Shown in pieces: positions 12,125-22,700 of a DNA stretch of 64,000 nucleotides. The notes beneath the pieces were generated by a model. That model was not told where the DNA came from and ran no database searches. It saw only the letters and a program-made list of their open reading frames with translations. The stretch is from Apium graveolens. Lineage: Eukaryota > Streptophyta > Magnoliopsida > Apiales > Apiaceae. Both the position numbers and the translations under genes were made by a program. Position 1 is the first letter of the stretch, and the number at the start of each line of letters is the position of its first letter. The DNA lies in NCBI RefSeq assembly GCF_009905375.1, contig NC_133648.1, forward strand, positions 304,250,565-304,314,564, given 5' to 3'.

Positions 12125-12830
12125 TTACTTGAGTAAATTTCTGGTGTACTTGGATTGATTTATGAAAGTACCTTCTTCATTTTTCTTGACTTGAAGTCCC
12201 AGTAAATTGCTAAGTTCTCCCATCATACTCATTTGATACCTTGACTGCATTAGTTTTGTAAACCTTTCACAGAGTTTGGCATTTGTAGAACAAAAGATGA
12301 TATCATCAACATATATCTGTACCAAAAGTAAGCCCTTTCCATGGTTGAGGTAGAACAGTGTTTTATCATTTATACCTCTGTTAAATCCACTTTCCAGAAG
12401 GAATTGAGCTAAAGTCTCAAACCATGCTCTTGGAGCTTGCTTAAGGCCATAAAGTGCTTTATCAAGTCTATAGACATGATTAGGAAATTTTGGATCTCCA
12501 AATCCTGGAGGTTGTTCAACATATACCTCTTTTACCAATTCTCCATTGAGAAAAGCACTTTTCACATCCATTTGAAAGACTTTAAACTTCTTGTGAGCAG
12601 CATAAGCCAAAAAGATTCTTATGGCTTCCAATCTAACAACTGGTGCAAATGTTTCATCATAATCAATACCCTCCTGTTGAGAGTAACCTTTAGCAACTAC
12701 CCTTGCTTTGTTTCTTGTAATTATGCCATCACTGTCAGTTTTATTTCTGAACACCCATTTTGTGCCAACAATGGATCTGTTCTTTGGTCTTGGGTCTAGG
12801 GTCCAGACTTTATTTCTCTCAAATCCATTT
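12125..12830 (-). pseudogene. Element B copia-type reverse transcriptase
   Basis: This is a clear RVT_2-type reverse transcriptase. From upstream to downstream it shows [25 protein letters not shown], then [13 protein letters not shown] (first catalytic Asp), [21 protein letters not shown] and the catalytic YVDDIIF near nt 12290-12310, then [14 protein letters not shown]. The open stretch runs from 12754 to the stop at 12125, and its upstream edge ([20 protein letters not shown]) reaches about 12830. The domain is largely uninterrupted and is the best-preserved part of B. It is followed directly by RNase H. Confidence 0.9.
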
Positions 12831-13673
12831 AACTCTTCCTATATTGCTTGTACCCAATCAGCATCTTGAAGAGCTTCTTCCACTTCTTTGGTTCAGTCTG
12901 AGATAGAAAGGAATGATAGAGATATTCATTTGATGTTGCAGTTCTAGTTCTGACACCTGCTTCAGGATCTCCAATTATTAAGTCAGGTGTATGTGCTTTA
13001 GTCAACTTCCTTGCAGATGGAAGTTGTTCTCTAGAACTGGATCCTCCCCCCATGATCCATGCTGTCTCCATTAGCATTTTCTGATGCTCCCCCCTGTAGT
13101 TATGCTCTCTGAGACTTCATAATTTGAGTTAGATCCTTTAGGATGTGAAGAATCAGAGTTTCCAGAATTATCAAAATTTGGCTCATCAGAACTTGATGAA
13201 TCAGAACTTGAAGAGCCAGTGACAGGTTCTGATGCTTCTTGAGAGTCTTGAGTTGTGGTAGGATCTTCAGCTTGCTCCCTCTGAATAGGTGCATTTTCCC
13301 TTGGAGTAGTTACCACAGTTTCAATGACATCATAATTTAACCCGTCAGAACTTACAGGATCAGAATTTAAGCCATCAGAATTTACAGAATCAGAATTTAA
13401 ATCTTCATTTTCAAATCTCAGCTGATCATGATCATTGAAATCTTCAAGTCCAGTAATCTTTTTATCATCAAAAGATACATTGATAGATTCCATGAAAACC
13501 CTTGTTCTTAAATTGTAGACTTTGAAGGCTTTTGTGGAAAGTGGATATCCAACAAAAATTCCTTCATCAGCTTTTAGATCAAATTTTGACAGCTGTTCAG
13601 GATGAGTCTTAAGAACAAAACACTTACATCCAAATACATGAAAGTATTTCAGATTTGACTTCTTTTTCTTCAC
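12831..13673 (-). pseudogene. Element B integrase C-terminus and Ser/Asn/Asp-rich linker
   Basis: The segment starts with the integrase C-terminal block FHVFGCKCFVLKT, LSKFDLKADEGIFVGY and VYNLRTRVFMESINVSFDDKK, typical of copia integrases. A low-complexity linker follows in which NSD/SSD units recur (LNSDSVNSDGLNSDPVSSDG). These units are written by repeated copies of the TCAGAATTT/TCAGAACTT motif, in frame. The linker ends in the conserved pre-RT block FLSQTEPKKWKK. A stop at 13674-13676 and frame changes near 13070 break the frame. Confidence 0.8.
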
Positions 13674-13676
13674 ATC

Positions 13677-14489
13677 TCATATGGTGTTTTTCCATGCTTG
13701 TTTATGAGTGTAACATTCTATGTACAACAAGCAGTCTGCATAGCTTCAGCCCAAAAGTAGGTTGGCAGCTTTGCTTCATCAAGCATAGTTCGTGCAGCTT
13801 CGATGAGAGTCCTGTTCTTTCTTTCTATAACTCCATATTGTTGTGGAGTTCCAGGTGCAGAAAATTCCTGCTTTATTCCATGCTCTTTGCAGAACTCTTC
13901 CATGATTGAATTCTTGAACTCAGTACCATTATCACTTCTTATTATTTTAACAGAATCTTTGACCAATTTTATCAGTTGTCTGACATGATCAGTTAGAGTA
14001 GATGCAGTTTCATTCTTCTTGTGCAAGAAATACACCCAAGTGTATCTTGTGAACTCATCCACTATAACCATAACATATTTCTTCTTTGCAATAGACATGA
14101 CATTGACTGGACCAAATAGATCAACATGCAGTAGGTGATAAGGCTCAAGAATTGAGGATTCAGTTTTTCTCTTGAATGAAGATTTTCTTTGTTTTACCTT
14201 TTGACATGAATCACAAAGGCCATCAGGAGCAAATACTGATTTTGGCAGTCCACTCACAAGATCATTCTTTACTAGCTCATTTATGTTGTTAAAATTTAAA
14301 TAAGAGAGTCTCTTGTGCCAATTCCAGCTTTCTTCAATTAATGCTCTACTCAACAGACAGATTGCAGAACCATCAGAGTTTGTTGAAAGTTTGGCTTCAT
14401 AAATGTTACCATGTCTGTAACCTTTCAGAACTACTTTGCCTGTAGATTTACATACAACTTCACAGTGTTCTTCAAAGAAATCCACATGA
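13677..14489 (-). pseudogene. Element B integrase core and GAG-pre-integrase
   Basis: The gag_pre-integrase region WNWHKRLSYLNFNNINELVK and the zinc-binding CDSCQKVKQ are followed by the rve core. Core motifs are LHVDLFGPVNV (first catalytic Asp), IIRSDNGTEFKN (second Asp) and FSAPGTPQQYGVIERKNRT (catalytic Glu). A change of Asn to Tyr in the usual PQQNGV motif and a frameshift near 13730 (after WAEAMQTAC) are visible. The N-terminal part (HVDFFEEHCEVV) continues the protease segment that now lies at 28429, on the far side of gypsy2. Confidence 0.9.
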
Positions 14490-14494
14490 TAACT
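14490..14494 (+). repeat. Left target-site duplication of gypsy2 (imperfect)
   Basis: TAACT precedes the 5' LTR, while TAACC follows the 3' LTR at 28429-28433. Four of five bases match. Joining the copia B reading frame across the two points restores its alignment, so this is the original insertion site. Confidence 0.7.
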
Positions 14495-16654
14495 TATAAT
14501 AACCCCCAAAATTTTCAACTTTTTGTAACCCTTATGAATAGTGTTTTTGCTGAATGAGAAAACTTTTCATGCCACACTATGTAGGGGTTCTATTATGGAT
14601 ATTCTGAGATTTTATTAGTACTCTATATGATATATGAGTGTATGTAAAGATCGTCAGAATCCAATTTCCGAACACTTTGGTTTTTCCCGGAAATCAACTA
14701 GATACGGAAAGAATTGAGTATAAGGTAGCAGGATAAAAAGGATTTAAATTAAAGGATTATAATAGAGGATCATAAAAAGAAATATAATGTATTGAGAAAG
14801 GTTAAGGGAACCTAAGTAATAAGATCCCGGGTATGATCCTTTAAACGATAAAAGAAAACAAAAGTTAAGCGAACCGTATAACAGATCAGCGGTCATTAGG
14901 CAAACAATTAGGAAGTTAATCAAAGGGATTAGAGAGAGTGATGTCACCCAACCAATGAGAAGAGGACAAGGAGGGAAAGATGACATCACCACATGACATG
15001 GGCATGATATGGGAAGGAAGGAGATGTGGTGGCTTTTTAACCACACAAAATCAAGGGCAACTAGGTAATTTACTAAAACAAACACAATATCAAACCAACC
15101 AAGCGAAGCAAATCATTTTTCATCAAAATCAAAAAAAAAGAAACCAAGGCATTGTTCTTCATGCTCTCGGCTTTTTGACATTTTAAAGGCAAGGAAATTC
15201 AAAACTCAAGATCCAAGCTTCCTAAATTGGTGAGTTAATTCCCTAATCATCCTTATGCTTAGTTAGGGCTATATCATGAGTTTAAGCCATCAATTCCTTC
15301 TCAATCTTCTTCATTTAATCAATGAAGAAGACAATGAATAGTGTTTTCAAGTTTTTAACTTGAAATTTTTCTTGATTTCCTTGAAGATCCAAGCATTCCT
15401 AAGACTTCTCAAGGCTTCTTAAGGCTTCCTAGCTCCTCCCACCACTTCGAGGAAGGTATATCATCTCCAAACCCTATATTCCTATGTATTATAAGATGAT
15501 TTTGATTAGTAGGGTGATATTGTAGCTTAATGATTGTGATTTAGAGTTTGGGATTGAAATGGTATTGAAATGGAATGGTAAATGTTGTTGTTTTGGTTAA
15601 AAGATTGTAGTATAGTTAAATTCAAGCTTAGGCATAAGTATGAATGTTAAAATTGAATTGGTTGGGGCTGATATGATGTGATAAGGATGGATGTTGGTTG
15701 TATGTTTGATTTGAGGTTGAATTGGGTTAGTTTTGAATGGTTTTAAATTGGGAAATCGCGTAAACATAGCCGTCGTAACGTCCGATTTTCTTTGGACTGC
15801 TTTTGTGCATAACATTAGGACCCGAGAACCCCCTGCTAGATTTTGACCATTGCCATGTCTAGATAGCTCGTACAAGCTTCGTTTTGATATGTAGTTCGTT
15901 CGATTCTGATGCACGGTTTAGGAGAAACGACCGTTTCAAGTAACGGCGTTTTGCGAACGAAACTTTTCCCCTCGCCTTACTTTGAAACATAGGTTAAAGA
16001 CCAAAAAGGGTTAATTAATGTATGAAACATTTATGGTAAGTGTGTTAGGCAGTTAGTAAGACACTCGCGAAGGAATCGCCTTAAAACTCGTAAAGGTTAA
16101 ATTATTAAAAATGGTGGAGCCAAGGGTACTCGAGTGACTTAAGAGAATCAATAAGCGCAAAACAAGCGTTAGAGTCTAAGTTAGTTAAAGTATAGATTTA
16201 AAAGTGACTTTGGTTTAATTCCAATTTACTTGTTGTTTATAGGTTACCAAACTCGTCCCGAGCCTTTTTTCACCCCAAGTCGCTCAGGCAAGTTTTCTAC
16301 CCGTTATACTGTTGTGGTGATGTATATGTGTATATGCATTATCTTGTGATAGTGCATGATTGTTATTAGCAAATTTTGCGATATATTGGAGCATGCTGAT
16401 ATGGTATATATGCATGTCGGTTTCGTAATCTGGTTATCTATCTGTTGATTTCAATGCTTATAGTTGCATAATACCTATGCTAGAAATAAGCAAGTAGTTG
16501 CGTATACCCTTAGTATAGGGGATAAAAGGTGAACATATTTCTAAACCGGGAGTCGATGTTCCCGAGTATATTATATATATATACATATATTTATATATAT
16601 ATATGGTTATAGTTTTTAAAACTATTGATCGAATAAGGTTTATTCGATACCTTT

Positions 16655-16880
16655 ATTTTACTTAATTGAATATTAATTCGAGTATTCATTCGATGGCTTA
16701 TGACTCAGTTCATTTTATTATTTGAATATTATTTGAATATTCATTCGAGGGCTTATGACTCAGTTTATATTATTATTGAATATTACTTGGATATTCATTT
16801 GAGGATGTATGACTCCTTTATTTTATGAATATTATTTATAATATTCATTCGAGGTATTATGACTCCGCTTATTACTGCAA
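16655..16880 (+). repeat. Degenerate tandem repeat in gypsy2 LTR
   Basis: About four units of 55-60 bp each carry GAATATT, then ATTCATTCGAGG and TATGACTC. Equivalent arrays lie in the 3' LTR (about 26645-26860) and in both gypsy3 LTRs. Gypsy3's 5' and 3' LTRs differ by an 11-bp slip inside this array. Confidence 0.75.
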
Positions 16881-18046
16881 TATATTCTTTATTTTATTAA
16901 AGAATAAGGTGTCAATAATCCAACTTATTTTCGATTATTCAAATAAAGATAGTACTTTCGTATAAGTATATCTTTGGTTATTTAATACTCATTTCAAGTA
17001 TAATTTTAATACTTCTACTTCAATTATTTTTATAAAGATTATTCTTTATGGGAATATTATTTAAATAATAATATTCAGACATTTTCTAAATATACTGGGG
17101 ACTGATTTACTTCATTAAATCAGCTTTACTCCAAACACTCTTTAAAGTGTTTTCGAGTCTTCAAAATGATTTTTAAAAGTTAGAGCGGATCCCAAAACTC
17201 ATTTTTATATTTAAGATCTTCCTTTTTAAGAGGATTTAAATACTCGCTCAAAACCTGAGGGATCCGGCTCTGTGGTGTATTTTATATTCGCAACAAGGTT
17301 GCAGTTTTGGTAAATGAATTGATTACTTACCCAACATTCGGGAAGTAAGTCCATCTATTGAGTCGGCATAAGCAACATGGGCTCAGTGGGCATCCATGAT
17401 AGTGTAAGTGGCTCAGTGGGAGTCCATCAAATGCATAAGTGGCTGAGTGGCAGTCCAGCATAAGGTCCTATTGAGACCAGGGTGATGACCAGTGGGGAAT
17501 TCGTCCATCTACTAGTAGAAAAGGTTACTTATTGGTATCCTTGCCTGATCAGCAAGATACCTGGTTTATGCCAAAATTCTTTTCCTTTTTCCAAAATTTA
17601 TTGGATGTTTCAAACTCTGTTCATACTTTACAAGACAAAGGTTTTCAGGAAATATATAAAGAAGATGTATATGTGGATATATATATACATATCAGAACTT
17701 AATGAAGTATATCATAACTTCATTTCCTTTAATAATATTTTAAAGATTTAATCTATTCAAATCTTGTCTTGTAGTCTCATCTATGTGATGAACTGGTAAA
17801 AGCTCATTATACTTGAACAGTGGTAGTTCAAGTAGCTTTATAAATGATATAAGTGTAGTGAAGTATTTGGTAACTTCATCCCTTGTTTTTACTTATATCT
17901 AGTAAGTAATTATCTTACACTTGATAAAAGATTCTAGTAAGTATCCATTTACATACTTATATTATTGTTATCACTTTATACTATCTTGCGAGCTGTAAGG
18001 CTCACTCTTGCTTTATTTCTTCATCACACAACAACAGTTAGGAAAG

Positions 18047-18169
18047 ATGGCCAGACTCCAGCAGACCCAGCGCAAGCGCGTGGGAAGCGTCCCGCGTCTT
18101 CCCGATGATGTTGTGGCTGCTATAGCTGCAGAGGTAGATCTATTGGTAGATCAGGCATTCTACTTTTGA
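18047..18169 (+). CDS. Short basic reading frame in gypsy2 5' LTR (candidate LTR exon)
   Basis: The ATG at 18047 opens a 40-residue frame whose core is basic (QRKRVGSVPRLP) and is followed by AAIAAEV. It lies nine bases after ACAACAG, a possible 3' splice site, and downstream of the CTCACTCTTG block. After 29 codons there is a phase-0 GAG|GTAGAT, a plausible 5' splice site at 18133/18134. Gypsy3 has the homologous RKRLGDVPQF...AAIAEV with several codon changes that leave the amino acid unchanged, and the same GAG|GTAG. If spliced to the acceptor at 18629, it would provide the start for the acidic leader ORF. No family is recognised; coding is inferred from conservation. Confidence 0.5.
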   Translation: MARLQQTQRKRVGSVPRLPDDVVAAIAAEVDLLVDQAFYF

Positions 18170-18445
18170 GAATCAAATTATGTATAATTATAACTTGTGG
18201 CAGATAATGGCAATTAACTGTAAATTATCAAGTAATCATTTTGGGTTGTAATAACTTTTAAATTGTGGATTCAAAGACTTGTACTTATTTCTATTTCATC
18301 TCTGAGACTATAACGGGTTGTGGTGTGTGTTAGTGTGGGGTCACAGCATAAGGTTATTTATTATTAATTAAGTGAAGTGATATTGTGGAAAGAAAGACCG
18401 TGACGACCCGGATCCCCGACCCCGGATCTGGGGGTGTTACAGAAA

Positions 18446-18457
18446 TGGTATCAGAGC
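18446..18457 (+). other. Primer-binding site of gypsy2 (tRNA-iMet)
   Basis: TGGTATCAGAGC lies four bases after the 5' LTR. It is complementary to the 3' end of plant initiator-Met tRNA and primes minus-strand synthesis. Confidence 0.92.
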
Positions 18458-18629
18458 GAAGCGTTATAAACCTCAGAGATGATGCGACGATATAATAACA
18501 AACTCACAAAGATAATAAGAACTCTTGCCAAGTTCATGGTCAGACTACTTAAAGTAGTGCTGACAGTTAAAACCCTTACGGGAACCCTTATAAGTATCAT
18601 GATAGTAACTTAGCTCGTTTAATGTGTAG

Positions 18630-19366
18630 GCGCCTGAGATAGAGGACCCTGAGATGTTCGAGCGTGAGCATGATGAGGCACTGCTAGATGTTGAGGATCA
18701 GGAGGAGCCTGAGATGGAGGAGGATGAGGAGGACCCCTCAGAGGAGTCAGAGATGGAGTTCATTGCTATTTCAGATGAGGAGGACCCCTCAGAGGAGTCA
18801 GAGACAGAGGTTATTGCTATTCCAGATGAGGAGGACCCGGATGAGGTCTCAGTAGCTGAGGAGCGTGTTGGACCTATGGTAGTGTATGCTGGTACCCCAT
18901 TACCCACACTTCCGGTGGTCAGAGCCCCTACCCTCCACCACTATCTTGGATTCCCGATGATGACAGCTCAGAGACCCATACTTCCGAGCCTAGGCAGACC
19001 GAGGAGGCACCCTCAGCGGCTCCGGATTCACCACCTCTTGACCCTGCCCACAGGCAGTCTTCGTTAGCTCATGGATATGTTCAGGATGTTCTGAGGACCC
19101 GAGTGGCTGTTGCCGAGGGCCGACTGGATGAGGCCAGGAGGGAGTTGGATGCAGAGAGGGCGGGTAGGCGTACCCGAGCTTATGAGACTAGGGCTTCTAT
19201 ACCCCGATCCTTGAGGAGGGAGCTTACGGGGATAGAGCTCACATCCCGAGCGAGGCTCAGATCGCTCCAGGGGGACAGGCATGGTAGGATCTCCAGGCGG
19301 TAGGCCGACTATATCTTCCGTCATGCGATAGAAAGGGTATGGGAGCTGACCCGCTCCGGTGTATGA
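18630..19366 (+). pseudogene. Acidic leader ORF of gypsy2, between PBS and gag
   Basis: The frame is open from 18630, directly after a TAG that also forms an AG acceptor (GTGTAG|GCG); the first ATG is at 18654. The N-terminal part is extremely acidic and contains a 51-bp (17-residue) tandem repeat, DEEDPSEES..IAI, at 18723-18773, 18774-18824 and a partial third copy. Near 18930 the meaningful frame appears to shift by one. The second frame continues as DDDSSETHTSEPRQTEEAP, then an Arg/Glu-rich helix (VAVAEGRLDEARRELDAER). A TAG at 19301 is followed by in-frame sequence to the TGA at 19364. Gypsy3 has an acidic frame in the same place. It is not a gag domain, and its function is unknown. Confidence 0.55.
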
Positions 19367-19772
19367 TTCAGGATTGACGATGGAATAGTCTAGTTGTCTA
19401 GTTAGCCAAGGCCTTAGTGAGAGCCAATTTTCCGGGATAGTTAACTTGTATATAGCATCCCTTTTTCTGACTAGACAGATAGACTCTTGTGTATCACTTT
19501 TGGGACAGATGACTGTAGCACTGTTGTACTTTTGACCAGATCAAACTATGTATTTCTCACATTATGTATATATTTGTTTCCTTCGGTTCAGTTCCTTAGT
19601 GACGAGATCACTGTTTTTATCATTATTATTACTGCACTTCATATTAGAACTGTCATAAAATAATAGAATTGCGATATACGTTCTCCCCATTATGAAGCTG
19701 TGCAAGGCACAATGTTGTATATGATTGTGACCTAACGTTGAATTTCCCAATAATTTTTTTATTATCAGAATC
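19367..19772 (+). other. Untranslated leader between acidic ORF and gag of gypsy2
   Basis: No gene is seen. Its end, a T-rich tract followed by ATTATCAG at 19761-19768, is a good 3' splice acceptor four bases before the gag ATG. Confidence 0.5.
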
Positions 19773-22700
19773 ATGCCGCCAAGAAAGATTGGAACTAGGG
19801 CGAACCCTGGATCTGAGGACCAGGGAAGCTATAATCAGGATGATAGGAACCACGAACACAGTGAAGAGGAAGATGAGGATTATGTGGAACAGGATGACTC
19901 CCTGTATGAAGAGGAAGAGGAAACATATGATGTTGAAGGATTTGAGATAGAGGCTGAAGAAGGAGAAACTGAGGTTGAGCAACCGGTACCAAACCCGGGC
20001 ATGGATCCCATGGGCCAGTTCATGCAACTCCTAAGGCAGAATTTGGAACGTCAACCCAACCCACCCCCTCAAGGAAATAACAATACTGTGGCAAACTCTT
20101 TCAGGGCTTTTAAGTCCCTTAAGCCCCCTGAGTTCCATGGATCAGCCGACCCAGTTGAGGCAAGGGCATGGTTAAAGGAAATGGAGAAATCCTTTGAGAT
20201 TTTGAGTACCGATGAGGCACAGAAGACTGTATTTGCTACCTACCTTCTGAAAGGAGAAGCTAACTACTGGTGGGAGGCCAAGAAAAACATGGAGACAGAT
20301 GCTATTATAACCTGGGAGAGATTTAGTCAGTTGTTTCTGGGAAAGTATTTCCCGAGGTTTATGGAAAACCAGATGGAGCTCAAGTTCTTGGAGCTAAAGC
20401 AGAATAACTTGTCTGTAGCAGAGTACGAAGCGAAATTTACTGAGTTATCAAGGTTTGTGCCGGAGTTTGTGAGCACCGAGGAAAAGAAAGCTAGGAGGTT
20501 TCAGCAGGGACTGAAACCGTGGATTCAGAATAGGGTGGCAATCCTCGAGCTTACGGATTATGCCACTCTGGTGCAAAAGGCAACGATTGTAGAAGTCGGA
20601 AGTGAACAGATGCAGAAGGAAAGAGAGAAGAAAGAAATAAAGAGGAAAAGTATGAGCATGGGTGGAGGTTCCGCAGGAAGGAGCTTCCCAACTAGATTTA
20701 ATCGAGGAGCAGTGTCCCTACCAGGAAGGAACACTGGGTTTAAGCGGCCAATGAGTGTGAGTGTGAGCCAGGGCGGCCAGAAATCAAGAATGTCCTATTC
20801 CAACCAGTCTCGACCCCCATTGCCAGCCTGTAACATATGTGGAAGGAATCACACTGGGGAGTGTAAAGGAAAGCCAGTAACCTGCTTTAAGTGCGGTCGG
20901 GAAGGCCACTATTCAACTAAGTGCCCATCATCAACCCCTGCCATCATTCCAACCACCACTTGTCATCAGTGTGGACGCCCAGGTCATTGGAAGAGGGAAT
21001 GCCCAATGAACAAACCAGCAGCTTCGGGAGCAAGCAGGGCTGCTTCTAATAAGCCACCTACTGCAAGGACTTTCAATATGACAGTCCAGGATGCTATGAA
21101 AGATTCAGATGTGATAGCAGGTACCCTTTCTCTAAATTCAGTCAGTGCAAACATTTTATTTGATTCGGGAGCAACTAAATCTTTTATATCAAAGGACTTT
21201 GCGCGTAAGTTAAGACTTAAGGCTGAACCCTTGATAGAACCCTTGCAAGTAGAAATAGCCAATCATGAAATTATTCATGTTAACCAGATTCACCCCGCCT
21301 GTGAGATAGGCATAGGGGAGCAATCTTTTAGTGTTGATCTGATTCCTTTTAAATTAGGGGAGTTTGATGTAATTTTGGGAATGGACTGGCTATCTAGCAA
21401 TGATGCTCAGATAGACTGTAAAGGGAAGAAAGTTAAGCTAAATATCCCAGGGAAGAAAGTTAAGCTAAATATCCCAGGGAAGAAAGAAGTTGTATTTAGA
21501 GGAAAGAGGCAGACGCAGATATTTTTGACCATGGCCCAGGCCAGAAGGATGCTACGAAAAGGAAATGAGGCATACCTAGCCTATGTGGTGGACACGCAGA
21601 AGGAGGTGCCCAACTTACAAGATATTCCAGTAGTCAACGAATTTGAAGATGTATTCCCACAAGACCTTCCGGGATTACCACCCGATAGAGTGATTGAATT
21701 TGCTATTGAGTTGGCCCCAGGGACGGCGCCAGTTTCAAAAGCACCTTACCGGAAGGAATTAGCTATCCAATTGCAGGAACTCTTGGATAAGGGTATGATA
21801 AGACCCAGTGTGTCTCCATGGGGAGCACCAGTTTTATTTGTTAAGAAGAAAGATGGGAGCATGAGGCTGTGCATAGACTATCGAGAGTTGAACAAGCTAA
21901 CCATAAAGAACAGGTACCCATTACCTAGAATAGACGATCTGTTCGACCAGCTAAAGGATGCTGTTTATTTTTCCAAGATTGACCTGAGAACTGGATATCA
22001 CCAACTAAAGATTAAACCCGAAGATATTTCCAAGACAGCGTTCCGTACCAGGTATGGGCATTATGAGTTCTTGGTAATGTCCTTTGGATTAACCAACGCC
22101 CCAGCGGCTTTCATGGATTTAATGAATAGAGTATTTAAGAAGTACTTGGACAAATGTGTGATAGTTTTTATCGATGATATTTTGATCTACTGAAGGACTG
22201 AGGCAGAACATGCAGAGCATTTGAGGATAGCTCTAGGAATACTCAGAGAGGAACAGTTATATGCCAAATTCTCGAAGTGTGAATTCTGGCGGAATGAAGT
22301 ACAGTTTTTAGGACATGTGATCAATAAAGAAGGAGTATTGGTCGACCCCTCCAAGATAGAGGCGGTCTCAAATTGGGAAAGGCCAACCACACCCACAGAG
22401 GTAAGGAGTTTTATAGGATTGGCCGGCTACTATTGTAGATTTGTACAGGACTTTGCGAAGATCGCAGCCCCTTTGACACGACTTACTCGTAAGACAGAGA
22501 AGTTTGAATGGACGGAGAAATGCGAGAACAGTTTTCAGGAATTAAAGAAAAGGTTGATAACGGCTCCGGTGTTGGCATTGCCGGACGGAAAAGGAGATTT
22601 TGTGATATATAGTGATGCGTCGCACAAAGGACTAGGGTGTGTGCTTATGCAGCACGGTAAAGTGATTACGTATGCATCGAGACAACTGAAGGAATATGAG

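Larger units (their letters stand above)
14495..18441 (+). repeat. 5' LTR of gypsy2 (3947 bp)
   Basis: It begins TATAATAACCCCC (TG mutated to TA; the 3' copy starts TGTAATAACC) and ends GGGTGTTACA. It contains a GCAAGT donor-like sequence at 16288-16293, a TA dinucleotide run near 16570-16605, a cluster of related 55-60 bp units near 16655-16880, short repeats of the type AAGTGGCTCAGTGGGAGTCC near 17370-17460, and a short basic exon-like frame at 18047. A reverse-strand open frame at 14744-15085 recurs in the other LTRs only because the LTR sequence is conserved. Confidence 0.93.

Noticed and set aside
14744..15085. 113-residue reverse-strand ORF in the gypsy2 LTR, recurring at 24753-25094 and partly in both gypsy3 LTRs
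   Set aside because: It recurs because the LTR sequence itself is conserved. It is broken in gypsy3 by frame changes, and its composition is that of antisense AT-rich DNA.
18446..18457. Possible tRNA-derived sequence
   Set aside because: Only the 12-nt PBS matching tRNA-iMet is present; no tRNA gene structure surrounds it here or at the other PBS sites.
19653..20027. 124-residue reverse-strand ORF with hydrophobic stretches
   Set aside because: It is antisense to the gag start of gypsy2, and the apparent membrane segments are a composition effect.
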